Below, piece by piece: positions 53,292 to 63,049 of a DNA stretch of 64,000 bases; position 1 is the stretch's first letter, and each line of letters starts with the position of its first letter. The notes beneath the pieces were generated by a model. It saw nothing but the letters and a program-made list of their open reading frames with translations, did not search any database and had not been told where the DNA came from. Made by a program: the position numbers and the translations under genes. The DNA is from Corynebacterium sp. P4-C1 (GTDB lineage: Bacteria > Actinomycetota > Actinomycetes > Mycobacteriales > Mycobacteriaceae), in contig NZ_CP129966.1 of the NCBI RefSeq assembly GCF_030503595.1, positions 1,178,001-1,242,000 of the forward strand, in the 5' to 3' direction.

Positions 53292-54542
53292 ATGAAACTT
53301 CACGCAACCCGACGGGCTGGCGCGGCATTGTGCGCCATCGCCCTGTCCACCACCGCTCTCGCAGCCTGCTCCAGCGATTCCGCCGATTCCAACGGCGGTT
53401 CCTCCGAGGGTGCTGGCGAGCGTGGCCCCATCACCTTCGCCATGGGCCGCAACGACACCGACAAGCTGACCCCGATCATCGACGCTTGGAACGAGCAGCA
53501 CCCGGATGAGCAGGTCACCCTGAAGGAGCTCGCCGGTGAGGCGGACGACCAGCGCGACACCCTCGTGCAGTCCCTCCAGGCAGGCAACTCCGACTACGAC
53601 GTGATGGCTCTCGACGTGGTCTGGACCGCGGACTTCGCCGCCAACCAGTGGCTCGAACCGCTCGAGGGCGACTTCGCCATCGACACCTCCAAGCTGCTGC
53701 AGTCCACCGTCGAATCTGCCACCTACAACGGCAAGCTCTACGCTCTGCCGCAGAACACCAACGGCCAGTTGCTCTTCCGCAACGTGGACAAGATCGATTC
53801 CAAGCCGGACACCTTCGAAGACATCAAGAATGCCTGCAAGTCCGTCGAGGGCGACTGCCTGACCACCCAGCTCAAGCAGTACGAGGGCCTGACCGTGAAC
53901 GCCGTGGGCTTCATCAACGGCTGGGGCGGCACCGTCATCGACGATCAGGGCCAGCCGACTGTCGAGTCCGCTGAGGCGAAGGCCGGCCTTCAGGCGCTTG
54001 TCGACGCTTACGCGGATGGCACCATCGCCAAGAGCTCCACTGCGGCCACCGAGGAGGAGACCAACCTGGCCTTCACCGAGGGCAACACAGCCCTGGCCAT
54101 CAACTGGCCGTACATGTACGCCAACGCCGTGGAGAAGGGCCTGAACTTCGAGGTCCAGCCGCTCGTCGGCGAGAAGGGAGTCGGCGTGTCCACGCTCGGC
54201 GGCTACAACAATGGCATCAACGTCAACTCCAAGCACAAGGCGACCGCCAAGGACTTCATCGAGTTCATCATCAGCGAGGACAACCAGCTCTCCTTCGCCA
54301 AGGCGTCCTTCCCGCCGGTGCTCTCCTCCATCTACGACAACGAGGAGCTGATCAAGGAGCAGCCGTACCTGCCGGCTCTGAAGGAGTCCCTGGAGAACGC
54401 GAAGCCGCGTCCGGTTTCCCCGTTCTACCCGGCGATCTCTAAGGCCGTCCAGGACAACGCTTATGCCGCACTGACCTCCGGCAAGAGCGTCGACGATGCC
54501 ACCAAGGACATGTCTGCGGCGATCAAGCAGGCAGCCCAGTAA
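53292..54542 (+). CDS. Sugar ABC transporter substrate-binding lipoprotein (trehalose/maltose type)
   Basis: A 416-residue lipoprotein with signal peptide and lipobox LAAC near residue 22. The mature part is a family 1 solute-binding protein: FAMGRNDTDKLTPIIDAWNEQHP, DVMALDVVWTADFAANQWLEPL, LPQNTNGQLLFRN and MALAINWPYMYANAVEKG-like blocks, resembling LpqY/TusE trehalose-binding proteins. It would deliver a disaccharide to the two permeases encoded downstream. The ATG at 53292 has AAAGG 7 bases upstream. Confidence 0.85.
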   Translation: MKLHATRRAGAALCAIALSTTALAACSSDSADSNGGSSEGAGERGPITFAMGRNDTDKLTPIIDAWNEQHPDEQVTLKELAGEADDQRDTLVQSLQAGNSDYDVMALDVVWTADFAANQWLEPLEGDFAIDTSKLLQSTVESATYNGKLYALPQNTNGQLLFRNVDKIDSKPDTFEDIKNACKSVEGDCLTTQLKQYEGLTVNAVGFINGWGGTVIDDQGQPTVESAEAKAGLQALVDAYADGTIAKSSTAATEEETNLAFTEGNTALAINWPYMYANAVEKGLNFEVQPLVGEKGVGVSTLGGYNNGINVNSKHKATAKDFIEFIISEDNQLSFAKASFPPVLSSIYDNEELIKEQPYLPALKESLENAKPRPVSPFYPAISKAVQDNAYAALTSGKSVDDATKDMSAAIKQAAQ

Positions 54543-54556
54543 CAACCACATACCGT

Positions 54557-54592
54557 CAGTGCCCACCCCCATCTCTGTGGGAGGGCACTGAC
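54557..54592 (+). terminator. Hairpin after the binding-protein gene
   Basis: CAGTGCCC pairs with GGGCACTG around ACCCCCATCTCTGTGGGA. A second perfect stem follows (GGCCGCAG / CTGCGGCC at about 54600-54630). Without a T-run these probably attenuate and protect the binding-protein mRNA, lowering expression of the permeases. Confidence 0.55.
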
Positions 54593-54692
54593 ACTACACG
54601 GCCGCAGCGGTTTGCACTCCGTCTGCGGCCATATTCATTATTAGGCTGCAAAGTGCGCTCAGAGCATTGGGCGCTGAGCGTTAGGAGAGTTC

Positions 54693-55778
54693 ATGAGTAC
54701 CGTCGTCAAGCGGCGTGATTCTGCGGGAGGGGCAAAGCCCGCAGCAAAGAAATCACGCTCCCGCAGCGATTCCGGCAAAGCGTACGCACTAGTCGCGCCC
54801 GCACTGATCGTGCTGGCCATCGTGATCGGCTACCCGATCGTGCGCGCGATCTGGTTGTCCTTCCAGGCGAACCGCCACCTCGACCCCGCCACCGGCGTGT
54901 TCGTCGAAGGCGGCTTCGCGGGGCTGGACAACTACCTGTACTGGGTCCAGAACCGCTGCATGAGCCCGACGGGCACTGTCGGCGAATGCCCGCCCGGCGT
55001 GCTGGCGACGGACTTCTGGCCCGCCCTCGGCATCACCTTGTTCTTCACGGTGGTCACGGTCTCGCTCGAGGCTGTTCTGGGCATGGTGATGGCCCTGATC
55101 ATGAACCACCCCTCCCGCGTGCGTTCCCTCGTGCGCGCGGCGGTGCTGATTCCCTGGGCGATCCCGACTGCTGTGACCGCGAAACTGTGGCAGTTCATGT
55201 TCGCCCCCAACGGCATCGTGAACTCGCTGCTCGGGCAGAGCATCGCCTGGACCACGGACCCGTGGGCGGCGCGCATCGCCGTCATCATCGCGGATGTGTG
55301 GAAGACGACCCCGTTCGTCGCCCTGCTGATTCTCGCCGGCCTGCAGATGATCCCGAAGGATGTCTACGAAGCGGCCCGCGTGGACGGCGCATCGGCGTGG
55401 CAGAGCTTCACGCGCATCACTCTGCCGCTGGTGCGGCCCACGCTCATGGTGGCGATTCTCTTCCGCACCCTGGACGCCCTGCGCATGTACGACCTTCCGG
55501 TCATCATGATCTCCGGGTCCTCCAACTCCCCCACCGCCACGATCTCCCAGCTGGTGGTCGAAGACATGCGCCAGAACAACTTCAACTCCGCCTCCGCGCT
55601 GTCGACGTTGATCTTCCTGCTCATCTTCGCCGTCGCCTTCCTCATGGTCCGCTTCGGCGGCGCAGATGTCGGCGGTGAAGACACGCAGAGCAGAAGAGAA
55701 AAACGCGCCGCGAAACGGCGGGCGAAGAACAAGGAGAAAGCCACCGCTGACGCGGCGGTAACGGAGGCAGCACGATGA
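54693..55778 (+). CDS. ABC sugar transporter permease 1 (SugA/MalF-like)
   Basis: A 361-residue permease with six predicted helices, the first at about 28-48. The EAA loop reads YEAARVDGASAWQSFTRITLPLVRPT near 230, where the ATPase docks. A 45-residue basic cytoplasmic tail follows the last helix. The stop overlaps the start of the next permease (ATGA at 55775-55778), so the two are coupled. GGAGAG lies 4 bases before the ATG. Confidence 0.9.
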   Translation: MSTVVKRRDSAGGAKPAAKKSRSRSDSGKAYALVAPALIVLAIVIGYPIVRAIWLSFQANRHLDPATGVFVEGGFAGLDNYLYWVQNRCMSPTGTVGECPPGVLATDFWPALGITLFFTVVTVSLEAVLGMVMALIMNHPSRVRSLVRAAVLIPWAIPTAVTAKLWQFMFAPNGIVNSLLGQSIAWTTDPWAARIAVIIADVWKTTPFVALLILAGLQMIPKDVYEAARVDGASAWQSFTRITLPLVRPTLMVAILFRTLDALRMYDLPVIMISGSSNSPTATISQLVVEDMRQNNFNSASALSTLIFLLIFAVAFLMVRFGGADVGGEDTQSRREKRAAKRRAKNKEKATADAAVTEAAR

Positions 55779-56608
55779 AGAAGAACCTCGGAAAAATCGG
55801 CCACGTCCTCGGAGTGATCTTCATTCTCGTGTGGGGGCTGGCACCGTTCTACTGGATGCTCGTCACCGCACTGCGCGATAAGGGCCACACCTTCGACACC
55901 ACCCCGTGGCCCACGCACGTCACCCTGGAGAATTTCCGCGACGCGCTGGCCACCGACAAGGGCAACGACTTCCTGGGGGCGATCGGAAACTCACTGATCA
56001 TCTCCCTGATCACCACCGCGCTCGCCGTCATGGTGGGCATCTTCACCGGCTACGCGCTTGCACGCCTGAATTTCAAAGGCAAGGGTATTGTCACCGGCAT
56101 CATCCTGGCCGCGTCGATGTTCCCCGGCATCGCGCTTGTCACCCCGCTGTTCCAGCTCTTCGGCAACATCGGGTGGATCGGCACCTACCGGGCCATGATC
56201 ATCCCGAACATCTCCTTCGCTCTGCCACTCACGGTGTACACGCTCATCTCCTTCCTGCGCCAGTTGCCGTGGGAGCTCGAGGAAGCGGCGCGTGTCGACG
56301 GTGCCACCCGTGGACAGGCCTTCCGCAAGGTGCTGCTCCCCCTCGCCGCACCCGGCATCTTCACCACCGCGATCATCGCGTTCATCGCGACGTGGAACGA
56401 GTTCATGCTCGCCCGCCAGCTGTCCACCAACGCCACTGAGCCGGTCACTGTAGCCATTGCCCGCTTCTCGGGCCCGAGCGCCTTCGAGTACCCCTACGCC
56501 GCGATCATGGCCGCCGGCTCGCTCGTGACGGTGCCGCTCATTCTCATGGTGCTGGTCTTCCAGCGCCGCATCGTCTCCGGTCTGACCGCCGGCGGCGTGA
56601 AGGGATAA
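55775..56608 (+). CDS. ABC sugar transporter permease 2 (SugB/MalG-like)
   Basis: A 277-residue permease with six predicted helices. The EAA loop is LEEAARVDGATRGQAFRKVLLPLAAPG near 168. It forms the membrane channel with the preceding permease. No ATPase gene follows; such importers in actinobacteria often use one encoded elsewhere. Confidence 0.9.
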   Translation: MKKNLGKIGHVLGVIFILVWGLAPFYWMLVTALRDKGHTFDTTPWPTHVTLENFRDALATDKGNDFLGAIGNSLIISLITTALAVMVGIFTGYALARLNFKGKGIVTGIILAASMFPGIALVTPLFQLFGNIGWIGTYRAMIIPNISFALPLTVYTLISFLRQLPWELEEAARVDGATRGQAFRKVLLPLAAPGIFTTAIIAFIATWNEFMLARQLSTNATEPVTVAIARFSGPSAFEYPYAAIMAAGSLVTVPLILMVLVFQRRIVSGLTAGGVKG

Positions 56609-56685
56609 GTGGCCTGCCCCACTTTTGTGGCGTTTACCTGGGACTAACCGCTAGGCTTACCCTGAACCACTGAAAGGGAATGCCA

Positions 56686-57324
56686 ATGGCAGACAGAGAA
56701 CTCAATAATGGACTTGATGTCCGTGACGCTGAAACCGACGAGCTGACGCGGCCGAACCGGAAGCCCTGGATCATCGCCCTCGCCGTCATCGCCGCGCTCG
56801 TGCTGCTCATCGCCGCGCTCGGCCCGACGCTCCGCGGGGCCTTCAGCGGCGGCGGGGACGAGGCTGAAGGGGCTCACAATGAGGTGGATGTCCACTTCAT
56901 CGGAATGATGGTGCCCCACCACCAGCAGGCGATCGACATGTCCGATGTGCTGCTCGAATCCGATGTCGACGACGAGCAGGTCCGCGACCTGGCGCAGCGC
57001 ATCAAGGACGGCCAGGAGCGCGAGAACGAGCAGATGCGCGCCTGGGCCGACGAGTGGGGCATCCAGGACGACATGGAGATGCACTCGACCCACATCGCGA
57101 ACGGCATGTTCCAGCCGGAAGAGCTCGAAGAATTCGCAACGTTGGAAGGCGACGAGCTTCGCACCACCTTCCTGGAGATGATGCACTACCACCACGAGCA
57201 TGTCATCCCCATGACGCAGGACCAGATCGACAACGGCGGGTATGCCCCGCTGCGCGAGATGGCCCAGGAGATGGTCGACGTCCAGACCGCGGAAATGAAG
57301 GAGATGGAAGAGCTTCTCAAGTAG
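56686..57324 (+). CDS. DUF305 family protein, membrane-anchored
   Basis: A 212-residue protein. One membrane helix at about 27-46 anchors an extracellular helical domain with the DUF305 signature FIGMMVPHHQQAIDMSDVLL near 70 and MMHYHHEHVIPM near 165. These His/Met pairs suggest binding of copper or another metal, as proposed for related DUF305 proteins. The ATG at 56686 has AGGG 7 bases upstream; 56680 is an alternative. A terminator follows. Confidence 0.88.
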   Translation: MADRELNNGLDVRDAETDELTRPNRKPWIIALAVIAALVLLIAALGPTLRGAFSGGGDEAEGAHNEVDVHFIGMMVPHHQQAIDMSDVLLESDVDDEQVRDLAQRIKDGQERENEQMRAWADEWGIQDDMEMHSTHIANGMFQPEELEEFATLEGDELRTTFLEMMHYHHEHVIPMTQDQIDNGGYAPLREMAQEMVDVQTAEMKEMEELLK

Positions 57325-57360
57325 CTGGCTCTGCTTCCCACTCCCCCTTCCACAACACAT

Positions 57361-57412
57361 AGCCGCTAGGTTCCGCACCCCCACAATGGTGGACGGAACC
57401 CAGCGGCTTTTC
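57361..57412 (+). terminator. Rho-independent terminator after the DUF305 gene
   Basis: AGCCGCTAGGTTCCG (57361-57375) pairs with CGGAACCCAGCGGCT (57394-57408) with one mismatch, followed by TTTCT. It also separates the converging pyc gene. Confidence 0.85.
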
Positions 57413-57435
57413 TGTGTGCTCTGCGTCCGCGGTTC

Positions 57436-60400
57436 TTAGCGGATCACCGCGACGAGGTCGCCGCCCTCCACCTTGGTGGCCTGGGTGAAGGCGATGTGCT
57501 CGATCACGCCGTCCTTCGGGGCGGAGATGGATGCCTCCATCTTCATCGCTTCGATGGACGCGACCTGGTCACCGGCGGAAACGGTGTCGCCTTCCTTGAC
57601 GGTTATGTTGACGACACCGGCGAACGGGGCGGCCACGTGGTTCGGGTTGCCCGGATCGGCCTTCTCCACATCTGCGACGGAGGACTCGGCGTTCTCGTCG
57701 CGGACCATCACCGGACGGATCTGACCGTTGACGTTGATGATCACGCGGCGCATGCCCTTCTCGTCCGGCTCGCCCACTGCATCCAGGCGGACCACCAGCG
57801 GCGTCTGCTGCTTCTCCAAGTCGCCGAACCAGATCATGGTCTCCTCGCCCTCCTGGAGGCCGTAGAAGAACGTCTTGTCGGCGAGCTGGTCGGTGAAGCC
57901 GTAGGTGCGGCGGTGCTCCAGGAACTCGTTGTACTGCTTCGGGAACAGCAGCTTGTCCAGGCCGGCGCGGCGGACACGGTGGTTATCGGACTGCAAGTCC
58001 TGCGCCAGATCCTCCGGAACCTCGGTGAGTGCCGGGGTCTCCTTGCGGCCGCCGAGCGCGCGGTCGCGCAGCTCCGGCCAGCCTCCCGGAGGGGTGCCCA
58101 ACTCGCCGCGGAGGAAGCCGATGACGGAATCCGGGATATCGAATTTCTGCGGATCCTGCGCGAACTCCTCCGGGTCCACGCCTGCGCCGACGAGGTGCAG
58201 AGCCAAGTCGCCGACGACCTTGGAGGACGGGGTCACCTTGGTCGGGCGGCCGAGCATCTCGTTGACAGCTGCGTAGTAGTCCTCGATCAGCTCGAAGCGG
58301 TCGCCCAGGCCCAGCGCCACGGCCTGCGTGCGCAGGTTGGACAGCTGGCCGCCCGGAATCTCGTGGCGGTAGACGCGGCCGGTCGGGCCCGGGATGCCGG
58401 ACTCGAACGGAGCGTAGAGCTGGCGCACGCCCTCCCAGTACGGCTCGAGGTTGCTGACCGCCTCGAGGGACAGGCCCGTGTCGCGCTCGGTGTTGGCGAA
58501 GGCCGCGACGAGAGCGGACATGGACGGCTGCGAGGTGGTTCCGGCCAGCGGCGCCGACGCGACATCCACCACGTCCGCGCCGGCGTTAGCGGCGGCGAGG
58601 TAGGTGGCCAGCTGGCCGCCGGCGGTGTCGTGGGTATGCACGTGCACGGGCAGGTCGAAGCGCTCGCGCAGGGCGGAAACCAGCTTCGCGGCCGCCGCCG
58701 GGCGCATCAGGCCCGCCATGTCCTTGATCGCCAGGACGTGGGCGCCGGTGGCGACGATCTCGTCGGCCAGGCGCAGGTAGTAGTCGAGGGTGTACAGGTC
58801 CTCGTCCGGGTCCATCAGGTTGCCCGAGTACGCCATGGCGACCTCGGCCACGGTGGTCTGGGTGTCCAGCACAGCGTCGATGGCCGGGCGCATCTGGGAA
58901 ACGTCGTTAAGCGCGTCAAAGATGCGGAAGATGTCCACGCCGGTGGACGCCGCTTCCTTCACGAATGCTGTGGTCACGGAATCCGGGTACGGCGTGTAGC
59001 CGACGGTGTTGCGGCCGCGCAGCAGCATCTGGATATTCATGTTCGGCATCGCGTCGCGCAGCTCCTCCAGGCGTGTCCACGGCGATTCGTGGAGGAAGCG
59101 CATGGCCACGTCGTAGGTGGCGCCGCCCCACGCCTCGACGGAGGTCAGCTCCGGGGTGAGGTGTCCGACATGCTTCGCAGCGGCGACGAGGGTGTTCGTG
59201 CGCACGCGAGTGGCCAGCAGGGACTGGTGCGCGTCGCGGAAGGAGGTGTCGGTGACGCCGAGCGCGGTCTGGTTGCGCAGGTTCTCAGCCCACTTCTGCG
59301 GGCCGAACTCGCGCAGGTCGTCGCGCGCGCCGCGCGGGGTGGACTCGTAGTCCAGCGGCGGCAGCTTCTCGCTCGGACGGATATTCGTCGGGCGCGGACC
59401 GTTCGGCTGGTTCACCGTCACCCACGCCAGATAATCGAGGATGCGGCCGGCCTCGTCCGGGGCCGCCGGGGCCTCGAGCAGCAGCGGGTGGTCCGCGATA
59501 AAGCTGGTGGCGATGCGCTTGTTGATGAAGTCGGGCTCGCTGAGCAGCGCGCGCAGGAAGCCGATATTGGTGGACACGCCGTTGACGGAGAACTCATTGA
59601 GCGCGCGGCGGGCACGCGCCACAGCAGTTTCGAAATCCTTGCCGCGGCAGGTCATCTTGACCAGCAGCGAGTCGAAATTCGGGGTGATTTCACCGCCGAC
59701 AGAAATGCTGCCGTCGAGGCGCACGCCGGCACCGCCCGGGGAACGGTAGCCGGTGATCACGCCGGAATCGGGGCGGAAGCCGTTGTTCGGGTCCTCGGTG
59801 GTGATGCGGCACTGCAGTGCGGCGCCGGTCACGGTCACGTCCTCCTGGCGCAGGCCCAGCTGCTCCAGCGTCGCGCCGGCGGCGATGTGCATCTGGGACT
59901 TCACGATGTCCACGCCGGTGACTTCCTCCGTCACCGTGTGCTCGACCTGCACGCGCGGGTTCATCTCGATGAAGACGTGGTTGCCCTTCTCATCCACCAG
60001 GAACTCGACGGTGCCGGCGCCCTGGTAGTTGATGTGGCGGCAGAAATTCACCGCGTCGCTGCAAATCCGTTCGCGCTGCTCCTCGGTGATGTGCTGCGCA
60101 GGCGCGATCTCCACGACCTTCTGGTGGCGGCGCTGCACGGAGCAGTCGCGCTCAAAAAGGTGGATGACATCGCCGGAGGCGTCGCCCAGGATCTGCACCT
60201 CGATGTGCTGCGGGTTGATCACGGCGCGCTCGAGGTACACATTCGCATCGCCGAACGCGGCCTCGGCCTCACGCGACGCTTCAGCGGCCAGGTTCTTCAG
60301 GTCCTCCCGCTTTTCGACGAAGCGCATGCCCCTTCCGCCGCCGCCCGACACAGCTTTGACGAAGACGGGGAACTCGAAATCGTCCGCCCAGCTGACCAGT

Positions 60401-60876
60401 TCGTCGATATCGGTGGTGGCCTCGGAGTCCTTGAGCACCGGCAGGCCCGCCTGTTCGGCGGCGCGGACTGCCGCGGCCTTGTCGCCGGTCAGATCCAGCG
60501 TCTCTGCGGTCGGGCCGATGAAGGTGATGCCGCGCTCTTTGCACGCACGCGCCAGGTCGGCGCGCTCGGAGAGGAAGCCGTAGCCCGGGTAGACCGCATC
60601 TGCGCCAGTCTTCTCGGCGGCGCGGATGATCTCGTCGATGGACAGGTAGGCGCGGACCGGCTGTCCCTCGTCGCCGATCTGCACTGCCTCGTCCGCGAAC
60701 GGACGGTGGAAGGAGTGGCGGTCCTCGCGGGGGTAGACCGCGACGGTGTTTGCTCCCGTCTCAAAGGCCGCGCGGAAAGCGCGCACCGCGATCTCGCCGC
60801 GGTTGGCGACAAGAATCTTGTTGAATGTGGGCAGGTGCGCCGATTCGGTTCCGGCCGTGTGGTCAGGACCAGTCAT
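57436..60876 (-). CDS. pyc: Pyruvate carboxylase
   Basis: A 1146-residue single-chain enzyme making oxaloacetate from pyruvate, bicarbonate and ATP. Domains in order: biotin carboxylase ([20 protein letters not shown] near 20; GGGGRGMRF near 180; FIEMNPRVQVEHTVTEEVTG near 310), carboxyltransferase (LRGRNTVGYTPYPDSV near 627; VLAIKDMAGLMRPAAA near 725; HVHTHDTAGGQLATYLAAA near 755), and C-terminal biotinyl domain (IEAMKMEASISAPKDG near 1115). The ATG at 60876 follows AGGGGAG. The enzyme is the main anaplerotic route in corynebacteria. Confidence 0.97.
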   Translation of the reverse strand: MTGPDHTAGTESAHLPTFNKILVANRGEIAVRAFRAAFETGANTVAVYPREDRHSFHRPFADEAVQIGDEGQPVRAYLSIDEIIRAAEKTGADAVYPGYGFLSERADLARACKERGITFIGPTAETLDLTGDKAAAVRAAEQAGLPVLKDSEATTDIDELVSWADDFEFPVFVKAVSGGGGRGMRFVEKREDLKNLAAEASREAEAAFGDANVYLERAVINPQHIEVQILGDASGDVIHLFERDCSVQRRHQKVVEIAPAQHITEEQRERICSDAVNFCRHINYQGAGTVEFLVDEKGNHVFIEMNPRVQVEHTVTEEVTGVDIVKSQMHIAAGATLEQLGLRQEDVTVTGAALQCRITTEDPNNGFRPDSGVITGYRSPGGAGVRLDGSISVGGEITPNFDSLLVKMTCRGKDFETAVARARRALNEFSVNGVSTNIGFLRALLSEPDFINKRIATSFIADHPLLLEAPAAPDEAGRILDYLAWVTVNQPNGPRPTNIRPSEKLPPLDYESTPRGARDDLREFGPQKWAENLRNQTALGVTDTSFRDAHQSLLATRVRTNTLVAAAKHVGHLTPELTSVEAWGGATYDVAMRFLHESPWTRLEELRDAMPNMNIQMLLRGRNTVGYTPYPDSVTTAFVKEAASTGVDIFRIFDALNDVSQMRPAIDAVLDTQTTVAEVAMAYSGNLMDPDEDLYTLDYYLRLADEIVATGAHVLAIKDMAGLMRPAAAAKLVSALRERFDLPVHVHTHDTAGGQLATYLAAANAGADVVDVASAPLAGTTSQPSMSALVAAFANTERDTGLSLEAVSNLEPYWEGVRQLYAPFESGIPGPTGRVYRHEIPGGQLSNLRTQAVALGLGDRFELIEDYYAAVNEMLGRPTKVTPSSKVVGDLALHLVGAGVDPEEFAQDPQKFDIPDSVIGFLRGELGTPPGGWPELRDRALGGRKETPALTEVPEDLAQDLQSDNHRVRRAGLDKLLFPKQYNEFLEHRRTYGFTDQLADKTFFYGLQEGEETMIWFGDLEKQQTPLVVRLDAVGEPDEKGMRRVIINVNGQIRPVMVRDENAESSVADVEKADPGNPNHVAAPFAGVVNITVKEGDTVSAGDQVASIEAMKMEASISAPKDGVIEHIAFTQATKVEGGDLVAVIR

Positions 60877-61012
60877 GGATTTCTCCCCTAAAATAGATAG
60901 GTGCATTACCACCCAACGATTCTAAAGGCTGGGTGTGGCCGTGGCCCTGTGACCTCCACTACTCTTTCGGCTCAGCGCGCCGAGTGCACTCCGCGATCTG
61001 CCGCACAAATGA

Positions 61013-61375
61013 CTACGCTGCAGGTTCCCGAGCCCACCTATGAAGTCGCCCGCTCGAAGCGACAAAAAGGTAAAGAATAATTGGGTAGATTAGGGAAGCT
61101 AATGAGATTCCACCGTTAAAATACCCAATAACGCTAGGTATGTAAGCCACGAAGAATACGAGGAAAGACTTATTCATGAAGTCTTTCGGAGCGTTTCGCG
61201 CATGCTTTGGAACAAAGTAAAATAGTGGCCCAAAGACTATTGCATCAGTGACAAACCCTAACGCAGAGCCAACACCAGATTCCGCGTTAACGATGCAAGA
61301 GTATGACAAACCTACAGCAGGTATTGACAGGGCCAGAAGCCATATGAGGTTAAGGCCCTTTTCCCTCTTTGTCAT
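61013..61375 (-). CDS. Small membrane protein of unknown function
   Basis: A 120-residue protein with four predicted hydrophobic segments (LIWLLALSIPAVGLSYS; FVTDAIVFGPLFYFV; SFLVFFVAYIPSVIGYF; LIYPIILYLFVAS). No family is recognised. The ATG at 61375 follows GGAGG at 10 bases; the frame is open to 61417 without a ribosome site. It is AT-rich compared with pyc and lpdA on either side, so it may be a recent arrival. An AT-rich pair of direct repeats lies about 70 bp upstream. Confidence 0.6.
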   Translation of the reverse strand: MTKREKGLNLIWLLALSIPAVGLSYSCIVNAESGVGSALGFVTDAIVFGPLFYFVPKHARNAPKDFMNKSFLVFFVAYIPSVIGYFNGGISLASLIYPIILYLFVASSGRLHRWAREPAA

Positions 61376-61445
61376 TTCTGACAAACCTCCTGTCAACGTT
61401 GTCACGAATTGGGCCACCGCAGCGAGAGGACTATTTACGGCGAAA

Positions 61446-61495
61446 GTTTATACTTTTTATATTTCGCCGGGGGTTTATACAGCTTATATTTCCGC
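61446..61495 (-). promoter_or_regulatory. Tandem AT-rich direct repeat upstream of the small membrane protein
   Basis: Two units with a 27-bp period (61446-61468 and 61473-61495) share, on the minus strand, GAAATATAA-NNN-GTATAAAC. They lie between the lpdA stop and the small membrane gene. They may carry its -10 elements or binding sites for a regulator. Confidence 0.5.
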
Positions 61496-61516
61496 TCTAC
61501 CTGGCCTTTTCGGCGC

Positions 61517-62923
61517 TTAGTTCAGGTCGGTCTTGTGCACCAGGCGGCGTGCGGCCTCGGTGATGGAGCCGGACAGGGACGGGTAGACCGCCATGGAATT
61601 GGCCAGCTGTTCGACCGTGAGGTGGTTTGTCACGGCGATGGTCAGCGACAGGATCAGCTCGGAGGCGGTCGGGGCGACGATCACGCCGCCGAGCACCTGG
61701 CCGGATCCCTTGCGGGCGAAGATCTTCACAAAACCGGTCTTGAGCGAACGCATCTTCGCGCGCGGGTTGGTGGCCAGGTCGAGCTTGATGATGTCGGCGG
61801 AGTACTCACCGTTGTGGATCTGCTGCTCCGTGATGCCCACCGCAGCGATCTCCGGGCGGGTGAACACGGCGTTGCCGACGGTACGGATGCGCAGCGGCTC
61901 CACGCCCTCGCCGAGCGCGTGATACATGGCGATGCGGCCCTGCATCGCGGCGACGGATGCCAGCGGCATGAGATCGGAGCAGTCGCCGGCGGCGTAGATG
62001 CCGGAGACGTTGGTGCGGGAAACGCGGTCGACGTGAATGTGGCCGGACGGGGTGACGTCGACTCCCTGGGACTCGAGCTGCAGGTCCTTCGTGTTCGGAA
62101 TGGAACCGATGGACATCAGGCAGTGGGAGCCGGTGATCTCGCGGCCGTCGTTGGTGCGGACGATGACGCCGTCGCCGGTGTTGTCCACGCTGTCCACGCG
62201 GGCGTCCTTCACCAAGGTCACGTCGCGGTTGGACAGGACCTGCTCCAGCACGTCGGCGGCGTCCGCGTCGTCGTGCGGCAGGATGCGGTCGGAAGAGCCG
62301 ACCATGGTCACCTTCACGCCCAGCTCAGCGTAGGCGGAGACGAACTCCGCACCGGTCACGCCGGAACCGACCACGACGAGGTGCTCCGGCATCTCGATCA
62401 GGTCGTACATCTGCTGCCAGTTCAGGATGCGGCGGCCGTCCGGCTTCGCCTTCGGCAGCACGCGCGGGGAGGCGCCGGTAGAGATCAGGACCATGTCGCA
62501 GTCGATAGTCTCCACCGTGCCGTCGTTGTGCTCCACCTCGACGCGGTGGGTGGTGTGGCCTTCCTGCTTCTCGGCGAAGCGGCCGCGGCCGTTGATCAGG
62601 TGCACGCCGGCGCGCTGGACCTGGTTGCGGATATCGCGGGACTGCTCGGAGGCGAGGGCGACCACGCGGTTGTTGAGTGCTGGGACTGACAGGTTCACAT
62701 CGCCCAGGCCGTGCTTGAGGCCCATGGCATCAGCGCGGCGGAGGTCGGTCTTGATGTTCGTGCCTGCGATGAAGCCCTTGGACGGAACCACGTCGCGCAG
62801 AATGCCGGAGCCGCCGACACCGAGATCCTCGACCAACGTGATGTCCGCACCGTACGAACTACCGACGAGTGCCGCCTCGTAGCCGCCCGGGCCGCCGCCG
62901 ATAATCACGATCTTTTTGGACAC
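61517..62923 (-). CDS. lpdA: LpdA-type NAD(P)H-quinone dehydrogenase
   Basis: A 468-residue flavoprotein of the disulfide reductase family: FAD site IVIIGGGPGGYEAALVGSSYG at the start, NAD(P) site VVVGSGVTGAEFVSAYAELG near 180, FAD block GIYAAGDCSDLMPLASVA near 315 and a C-terminal interface domain. Where true lipoamide dehydrogenases have CxxxxC, this protein reads GSGILRDVVPSK and has no Cys. Known: Mycobacterium LpdA (Rv3303c) lacks dihydrolipoamide activity and reduces quinones. The start is GTG at 62923, with AAGGAG 8 bases upstream. Confidence 0.88.
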   Translation of the reverse strand: MSKKIVIIGGGPGGYEAALVGSSYGADITLVEDLGVGGSGILRDVVPSKGFIAGTNIKTDLRRADAMGLKHGLGDVNLSVPALNNRVVALASEQSRDIRNQVQRAGVHLINGRGRFAEKQEGHTTHRVEVEHNDGTVETIDCDMVLISTGASPRVLPKAKPDGRRILNWQQMYDLIEMPEHLVVVGSGVTGAEFVSAYAELGVKVTMVGSSDRILPHDDADAADVLEQVLSNRDVTLVKDARVDSVDNTGDGVIVRTNDGREITGSHCLMSIGSIPNTKDLQLESQGVDVTPSGHIHVDRVSRTNVSGIYAAGDCSDLMPLASVAAMQGRIAMYHALGEGVEPLRIRTVGNAVFTRPEIAAVGITEQQIHNGEYSADIIKLDLATNPRAKMRSLKTGFVKIFARKGSGQVLGGVIVAPTASELILSLTIAVTNHLTVEQLANSMAVYPSLSGSITEAARRLVHKTDLN

Positions 62924-63049
62924 GCGTGTCTCCTTTTTGCGCTTCACGTCTGCAGGGTTACCGGAAGACCACTGTAGCTGCCAGGCACACATGCCGCCGA
63001 CCGGGCTGCCGGTAGAGACCAGAACGCGCGCTGAGCTGGGCTGGGTAGC

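Noticed and set aside
57496..60891. A 1131-codon plus-strand open frame antisense to pyc
   Set aside because: It mirrors the codon structure of pyc, has no recognisable domain, and pyc is plainly the gene.
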